DNA of 64,000 bases. Source: Amanita rubescens. Its lineage: Eukaryota > Basidiomycota > Agaricomycetes > Agaricales > Amanitaceae. The notes under the pieces are model-generated. The model had not been told where the DNA came from. It searched no databases and was given only the letters and a program-made list of their open reading frames with translations. The stretch lies in contig WION01000105.1 of NCBI GenBank assembly GCA_015039365.1, positions 62,001-126,000 on the forward strand, written 5' to 3'. How positions within the stretch are numbered: the stretch's first letter is position 1; each line of letters opens with the position of its first letter. The translations under genes were made by a program, and so were the position numbers. Positions 57,709-64,000 of the stretch are shown one piece after another.

Positions 57709-59181
57709 TCACCTCCTGCCATTCCCACCCCATCCTTTCTTTGCCGATTTAGGCGTTGGACTTTGCTTTCCACTAGGATCTTCGCCCTTTAGCAGATCAG
57801 CCATGTCATTGTTTTGCGCTGACACAGTAGTATTAATATTTTTAAGCGTACCACGGTCAGCCCCAGACTCAGTAGTCCCAGCGCCAGCCTTTGTGGTTTC
57901 CTTGGAATCTTTATTTGTGCTTGCGTCCTTGTTCGAATCCTTTCCACCGTCCTTGTTGCCGTCTTTTGAGGCGTCGGCACCTGAGCCTAAAGCATTGGAA
58001 ACCATCCTTTCAAGCTTGTTACTAAATGATGACGTTGTGCTTGCACTCGTGGGACCATGTTCGCTTTCGTGCTTGGAAGGCGGCTTTGGAGGAGCTAGTT
58101 CCGGAGCTAGTCAAAACGTAACAAATCAGTCAACGTTATAATTCACCCGATCAACCGAACAATTTACCTGATGACGTGGCATTCGTATTTGATGTGGTTG
58201 AAATTTGTATTACGGGATTGGGCCTTCCAGTTGGCGCAGCGGTATTTTTCCGGTTGCTGCCCTTTTGTTCCTCCCCGACATCGGGAGCCATGGAGCCGTT
58301 GGTCCCATTCGTTGTCGTTGTCGAGGTGATAGTAGGGAAGACCGGGGCGCCCGGCTCAACAGGTGACTCTTCAGTTACGGGAGCTGGGATACCAAAGAGG
58401 CCGCGGATGAGGGTGATCATCTCATGTTGGGCAAGGGTAGCAGTAATAGGGCTGCGGGCACCCGTCGGCAAGAGGCTTCCGCGAGCGAATTCTCTCGCTC
58501 TTGCAATCATAAGCGTTGTCTCCAGGCCGAGCCTTTGCCCTTCTTCCAGCTCCAAGGGCTGTTCACGATGACACAGCGCTGCATAACGAGGAATGAGAAG
58601 ATTGCGATCGACCTCGCAATCGTGATATGCCACGATCCGGTCAATATCGGGAGAGTCAAGTTTCTGCAGTTCACGGACTGCTAGATCTTTTACTTCGTGG
58701 AAAGACCACCTGTGCGCAAGTCTGAGGATCACTGTCCAATCTTCCACCGATGCATTATAAATTGAATATTTTCTGGATGGTACAAGTGAGATTGATTACT
58801 AACAGTGAAGAGTGAATGAACGACGTACGGGTTGTAAAACACCCATAGAAACCTCGCAAACTCGGCGGGTTTTAGTCCATCACCGAGGATGATCGCCGTC
58901 GATTCAGAGCCACCCTGCTTATGCGCACCAGGCGATGCAGAGCCAGCAAGCTTGTTACGGAAAAAAGTGGACTCTCTCTCAAAGAAGTATCTGTGAACAC
59001 GGAATTGGACGTGTTCGACCTACGGAAGAAATCGGTGAAAGTTGGTTTCGCATTGGTTATCACGATGATCAGGCAGACTTACCATTAGATAGAGGTCTCC
59101 ACCGTTTAGGAAATACTCATCGTGTCTGGTGAGACTCGTGAGACCAAAGGAGGAACTAGAATCGCCTTTGCTATGGGTCAT
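57709..59181 (-). CDS. BTB/POZ-domain protein with long low-complexity C-terminus
   Basis: Exons 59181-59083, 59019-58829, 58772-58168 and 58106-57709, 430 residues. BTB region: HDEYFLNGGDLYLMVEHVQF, RVHRYFFERESTFF, a PAEFARFLWVFYNPKYS segment, then the helix VILRLAHRWSFHEVKDLAVR. From residue about 225 it is T/S/N/G-rich, and the last 130 residues are K/D/N/S-rich (DASKDGNKDGGKD, GKDSNKDASTNKD), ending KKGWGGNGRR. The intron position before KYS matches the BTB genes at 38561, 60835 and 62451, showing common descent. The tail is much longer than in the other cluster members and likely disordered. Confidence 0.85.
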
Positions 59182-59844
59182 CAAGACGGAATCTAGCTCA
59201 GTGAAGAAGAAAAAAGAGTAGAGGGGGGAGAGTTGAAGATAGTGATGGAAACCAAACTTCGAGAAGGTATATGAACCAGGGCGAATATCACCACGTGTAT
59301 CTGCACGTTGCAAAGATCTTACTCGGCGAAAAAAGCGTTAACGTTATAAAACGGGGGACAACTTGACCCTGGTGATCCGGGTCGCCTGCCCACTGCCTGC
59401 AGGCAAGCGCTTCCACGTAAAACGGCGCCGTTCACCTTGCACAGCAGTAGGCGGATAGATATCCCTGGCCTCGAGGCCAGGTAAACAATGGCGCGGCGGT
59501 ACTTACAGTGCATAGATGATAGTCGACCGTTTCAACTCCGATTGTTCGGTGACAAGCCGTGAGTAATTTAAAATTTTGCGACGTCAAGAATATTTTTGTA
59601 AGTAATGTATGTAAGTAATGTACATTTCGACTTGCGCGAGCCGTAAGACCTAACGAGAGAACCATGAAAAAATAGTACGACTACCCTCCGCAACAAGAAC
59701 TCCTTCCATTGCGCACGTCTTCCCGCCAGTCAGTCTTTCCACGATGAGTACTGTGTTTTCGAGTTCCAACTAAGTATATGGAATTGATTACAAGAATTAT
59801 ATTGATGACAGTACCTTGATACCACGCGCCTCGGGTACGAGTGA
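59182..59844. other. Spacer between BTB genes
   Basis: 663 bases. A GTAAGTAATGTATGTAAGTA short repeat occurs near 59597-59622. The 5' leader of the gene at 57709 and 3' flank of the gene at 59845 lie here. No additional gene. Confidence 0.35.
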
Positions 59845-60835
59845 CTAAGTAATGACGCCCCTCACCATCAGTTCATCTGTGCTTCCATGTTCCTCTGCCT
59901 CCAACCGGGACCGTGCGACCGTTAGAGTTGAGATTTGGCCGTGGGTTGGGGGCAGAACAGGGAGCTGCCGAACATACACATCAGCGATGTAAACCGTGAA
60001 AGATGAATGTGTACCATACCAGGCTCCTGATTTGCTACCTCAGGTGGGAAACCAAACGCAATCACCACTTGCGCCCGAACGTCATCTTCTGTTATTCCAA
60101 CTGGCAATGGACTAGCCGGAGGCGGTGGCGGAGGTGGAGATAGAGGTGTCCGAACTCTTAGCTCCTCTCGAACTTTAAATATGATTATTACAACGGGCAG
60201 TCCGATAAGCGTTGCCTCTTCTAGAGTGAGCATTTCCGAGCTGGAACACAGTTCCGCATAAAGTGGGACAAGAAATTCGCATCCAACCGAATATTTCAAA
60301 TAGAGCGCGATACGCTCTGCCGTAGGTATATGGTGCTTTTGTAGCTCCCGGATAGCGTGGTTCTTGACTTCGGTGAATCCCCACTCGTGTGATAAGTCCA
60401 ATATGTCAGACCAATCTTCAATTGACGCGTCGTACATTGAATACTTTCTGTATACAACCAGCCAAGTTAAATGGGCCCTACCGCGAAACCAATTGAAGCT
60501 TACGGAGTATAAAACACCCATAGCAGCTTTTCAAATTTAGCTGGATCCACGTCGACTATGATTGGCGACTCGTCGGAGTCGCCACGGTGGCCATTCGTTT
60601 GATCAGGAAGAAACTTTGTGGACCCCCCCTCAAAGATGTTGCTGTGCACCCGAAACTTAACCCCTCTAACCTATCAGAGCGCGTTCAATATGCTTATTGC
60701 CATCTTTAAACAAAGTATAGTACGTACTAAGAGATGGAGGTTGCCGCCGTTGATGTAACTCGAATATTGTGTGTGACGCTTTAGGCGCTGCCTTGGGGTA
60801 GAGCTGGAGACCGACAATGTGCGAGTCAAAGACAT
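59845..60835 (-). CDS. BTB/POZ-domain protein, tandem paralog A
   Basis: Exons 60835-60728, 60670-60504, 60447-60015 and 59964-59845, 275 residues. Start MSLTRTLSVSSSTPRQ is shared with paralog B. BTB segments SYINGGNLHLLV, FRVHSNIFEGGSTKF, FEKLLWVFYTPKYSMYDASI and LDLSHEWGFTEVKNHAIREL. A proline run (SPPPPPPPASPLP) and GITEDDVRAQVVIAFGFPPE follow. The C-terminal frame stops at 59845-59847; in paralog B the equivalent frame runs on (VIARERTPSPRHQ), so this copy is cut about 17 codons short by a stop. Closely related to the gene at 61411. Confidence 0.82.
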
Positions 60836-61410
60836 GTTTGTTCAACTGGCTGAGCGGTGCTTAGATATCTGGGAGATGAAGAAGATACAAACGCTTACTG
60901 GCATAAGCCCATCTAGCTTCATAAGTACAATGGCCGTGCGAGGCCTCGAGAAACTGACTGCGGAACAGTGCTTCCTTGTGTTCTTCGCAGCGTGCACGGT
61001 TTTGCCACGTGTCCACGATGTGCGGAACTCGGTGTATGTATCTCCAGATTTTTTTTGTTCAAGCCAACGACTGTCAGAACAATGCTAGCAACATTCTCGA
61101 AAGTGGTTTTATACGATGCCTGAATTCCGGATTTTGAAATGTTCCACGACTCAAAATGGCAATCACGATGCACGAAGAAGCACGGACGCGTGCATGTCCA
61201 ATCCAATAATTGTCACAAGAATAAGGGGTTGCGGTACATTTACATCGTCTCAATCCACAAATCGTATTGAGAGCACCATGAAAAGAATGACTACTCTTGG
61301 CAGCAGGAACAAACCATGATCCCAATCCATTGGTCCTTCCATCGGGCACATTTTCTCGCCATCCGGTGCCCCCAAGAGTACTGTTGAACTTTCAACATAT
61401 GTAGGAGCGG
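60836..61410. other. Spacer between tandem BTB paralogs
   Basis: 575 bases. 61410-61300 is the 3' flank of paralog B and resembles the 3' flank of paralog A (GTACTGTCAT continuing beyond both ends). Short frames at 60819-61088 are not supported. Confidence 0.35.
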
Positions 61411-62451
61411 TTACAGGGACGGTTCAATGACAGTACCTTGATGTCGTGGGCTTGGGGTCCGTTCACGGGCAATCACACTGACTACCGGTTCGTCCGTGAT
61501 TCCATGATGTTCCTCTGCCTCCACCCGGGGCTGGGCGACCATTGGAACTGATGGTAGGTCTTGGGTTGTGGGCAAAACAGGGAACTGTCGATCATAAACG
61601 TCAGCGATCTGAACAGTGAAGGATGAACGTATACAACACCAGGCTGGTTGGCGACCTCGGGTGGGAAACCGAATGCGTTCAAGACTCTTGCCCGGACATC
61701 GTCTTGCGTTATTCCAGTTGGTAATGGGCTTTCTGGCGGCGGAGGCGGGGGCGGAGATTGGGGTGTTCGTACCCTTAACTCTTCTCTTAGTCGGAATATG
61801 ATTATGGCAACAGGTAATCCGATGAGCTCGGCATCTTCCAAGCCAAGCGTCTCGGAGCGGGAGCATAGCTCCACGTAGAGTGGGATGAGATATTCGCAGC
61901 TGACTTGATATTTCAGGTAAAGCGCGATGCGCTCCGCTATGGGCATGGAGAGCTTCTGCAACTCTCTTATGGCCAACCGCTTAGCCTGGACAAACGCCCA
62001 TTCGTGGGCCAGTTCCAAAATATCTGACCAATCTTCGATCGATGCGTCGTACTCTGAATATGTTCTGGAAACGACCGGGTAAGAACAGATTATATCAAAA
62101 AACCAATTAAAGACCACTCGTTATAGAAGACCCATAATAACTTTTCAAACTTGATGGGATCGGCGTCGACGATGATGGGATGCTCGTCCGAGTATCCGCT
62201 GCTATGTGCGTGGCCGCAAGTTGGAACGGACAAGAATCTTGAAGAATCCCGTTTGAAAAAATAACTGTGAACACGGAATAAGATTCCACCGACCTGTTAG
62301 AGCTCGTTCGTTAATTAAGCCCGGTGAAACAAAATACTGTACGTACGAGGAGATGGAGATCACCACCGTCGATGTAGTATCTTGCATTGCGGGTTGGGCG
62401 CTGCCTCGAGTATGTCGGAGTGGAAATTGTCACTGTACGAGTCAAGGACAT
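61411..62451 (-). CDS. BTB/POZ-domain protein, tandem paralog B
   Basis: Exons 62451-62347, 62293-62118, 62064-61635 and 61584-61411, 294 residues. Shares with paralog A the N-terminus MSLTRTVTISTPTYS, intron positions, SIEDWSDILELAHEWAF, the proline run (SPPPPPPPESPLP) and LPTGITQDDVRARVLNAFGF. The intron 62117-62065 has a weak GTGGTC donor, but the join FYNETYSEYDASIEDW is required by comparison to A. The final exon is fully open to a stop at 61411, giving IARERTPSPRHQGTVIEPS. A and B are a recent tandem duplication. Confidence 0.83.
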
Positions 62452-63536
62452 TTTCAACTAGGAAGAGTTGGGGACTTGGATATCTGAAAGATAAAGATAG
62501 AGACGTTTATAAACCCATTCTGACTTCGTTCTGCATCTATCTTCAAATGCATAACAGTTAAGTGAGTGACCAAAATAGCGACTAAGGTTTACGACCTCTC
62601 CGCGTGGCGTACGACTCGGCCTCGCCGCGGAGCAGTACTTCTGCTTCTACGCGGCTGCGTGCGTTTACACGTGGCCACGTCCGTTTTCCGCTGAATCTAA
62701 CAAGTTCAAAGGTATTCTATGCTGTGACGCATATATCATGAATCCCCAGATATTCGAAGAAATGGTGCCAAAACCATCAAAACAAGAACAAAACTACATA
62801 TTGTCTGTGGGTATGTGTCCGAGGACTAGATTATAAGGCAAGTGTTCTCTTCGCAGGACGATTTGCTGAACACACAATGCATTCCTACAAAGGCGAGAAC
62901 CCACACGTTTTCTTCCGTTATCGTTATTGCTGTTTGGCCGTGAACACTATCCACCGGTCTGGGACCCTGGAGGCTCAAACCCTTTGCCCTGGTTAACTGC
63001 TTACCTCGCCGTCCACCGTTTACTTCTTGCCTCCCCACTTCTGCTTGCCAGTTCTTATTCTCGAACATGACCCAAATAGCGAAGAAAACTTCCACCAGGT
63101 GAGTCACTATCAGCTGTTTGTTCAGATTCTCGCATTCAATGACCTGCGATCCGCACCACCCACTGGGTTCTGTAGACAACAAAGAAACGCGTCGAGGTAT
63201 ATTAACAACAAACGCTCTTGAATCACGGTTGTCTGCCCCTCAAACCGCATTAGGCAAGTATATCGACAAAAGATAGCGAAAAAAAGCAGCTACGGTGAGT
63301 CAACTGTTTATTCAGATTCTCCCGCTCAATTAACTGCGGCTTATGGGCGGGAGGCTCCATATGCTCTGTGGGCTGGATCGGACTTAATTGAATTTGGACG
63401 CGATGTGGAAGAAAGTGATATTGACGACGGTACGAATCACATACGGGCATTATTTACGGAGGAAAGCGGAGGGAGACAGATGCAAGGACAACGGAATATG
63501 ATCCGAGCGTGATGCGTGACGCGTCACAGGCCAACC
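62452..63536. other. Divergent spacer with short duplicated sequence
   Basis: 1.1 kb with no supported gene. Near 63075-63180 and 63275-63350 a related stretch occurs twice (pieces GTGAGTC, CTGTTTGTTCAGATTCT or CTGTTTATTCAGATTCT, and CTCAATTAACTGCG-like sequence). Confidence 0.4.
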
Positions 63537-64000
63537 ATGACGCCCAAAGTCAAGTTACGGCTATCTTTTGGCAATGTAACCAGGCTTGTACTGTCGATCC
63601 CACTTGATAAATGCGACACATTTGCCATTAACCCTCTCAAATGGCTGCGATTTCTAGGGTTTGCTATCTATGGACGACAAGGGTACCTCTCTACATCGGA
63701 AGCTGGTCCAGAGATCGACGATTATACAGCAGATATAAAGGCCCGTGTATACTATTTCATATCAGATGGTAGGGCGGATTGACGTGCGGTAAAACCTCGC
63801 TCATGTTGCTAACCTTTTCAGGTGATCCTCACCTTGTCGATGTCGATGCGGTGGGCGACAGAACATCGGATGCTTCAGATCTGTCTACCCGCCGAAGTGA
63901 ATTCAGGGCCAACGTGATTGAACGAGATGGGACCTGCGTGTTAACAGGAAATCCAGCGAGGCAATGCATTGCGTGCCATATCATCCCCCATGCGAAGGGA
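63537..64000 (+). CDS. HNH-endonuclease-domain protein, 5' part (runs off window end)
   Basis: Exon 1 63537-63768, intron 63769-63821, exon 2 from 63822 continuing past the window. The second exon contains FRANVIERDGTCVLTGNP followed by the motif ACHIIPHAKG; this arrangement is the start of the HNH domain family widespread in basidiomycetes (the histidines CHIIPH belong to the first part of the fold). The N-terminal 75 residues (LRLSFGNVTRLVLSIPL) precede the nuclease. Function of these fungal proteins is not established. Predicted cytosolic or nuclear, no signal peptide. Confidence 0.8.

Overview
The window is nuclear DNA of a filamentous basidiomycete, most likely an Agaricomycete. I base this on very dense short introns (mostly 46-65 nt), fungal branch-site and splice signals, and the protein families present: APH-like kinases, BTB and F-box families, an HNH protein with a CHIIPHAKG motif, and small Cys-rich secreted proteins. 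Exon joins were worked out by hand from reading-frame continuity and family conservation, without transcript data.

Layout. 1-12 kb holds housekeeping genes: the 5' part of a neutral ceramidase (-), the giant ribosome-biogenesis HEAT protein UTP20 (+), an unrecognised 301-residue ORF (+) and CTD-kinase subunit CTK3 (-). 12.8-21 kb is one extraordinary locus: a P-loop GTPase-like gene whose 3' half is an array of about 80 mini-introns, nearly all separated by exons of exactly three nucleotides. One of its introns is interrupted by a 1,350-bp hAT-like element with 8-bp target duplications. 21.4-28.5 kb has a decayed-looking unidentified gene, a BTB gene with an FG-rich tail that breaks frame, two weak ORFs and an aminoglycoside-phosphotransferase-like kinase. 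28.8-37.9 kb is GCN1 (-), the activator of the eIF2alpha kinase. 38.5-42.6 kb has a BTB gene, a single-pass membrane protein and a PrpF-family isomerase. 43-48 kb is gene-poor and built from degenerate segmental duplications carrying three related small Cys-rich secreted proteins. 48-57.4 kb has a lactonase-type beta-propeller, a class III CoA-transferase, two F-box proteins, an unknown protein and a PP2A-like phosphatase. 57.7-62.5 kb is a cluster of three BTB genes, and the window ends inside an HNH-domain gene.

Functional themes. UTP20 (pre-rRNA processing), GCN1 (amino-acid starvation), CTK3 (Pol II CTD phosphorylation) and the PP2A-like phosphatase are core growth genes. BTB, F-box, APH-like and secreted Cys-rich genes are the expanded, fast-evolving families typical of mushrooms.

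The main discovery candidate is 14149-20162. It has 76 single-codon exons, all in phase 0, none a stop codon, encoding a tail dominated by E, Q, R, K, L, Y and D, separated by tandemly repeated about 53-nt introns that each carry GT, a branch-like site and AG. The diverged outer units keep only the splice signals, which argues that splicing itself is under selection.
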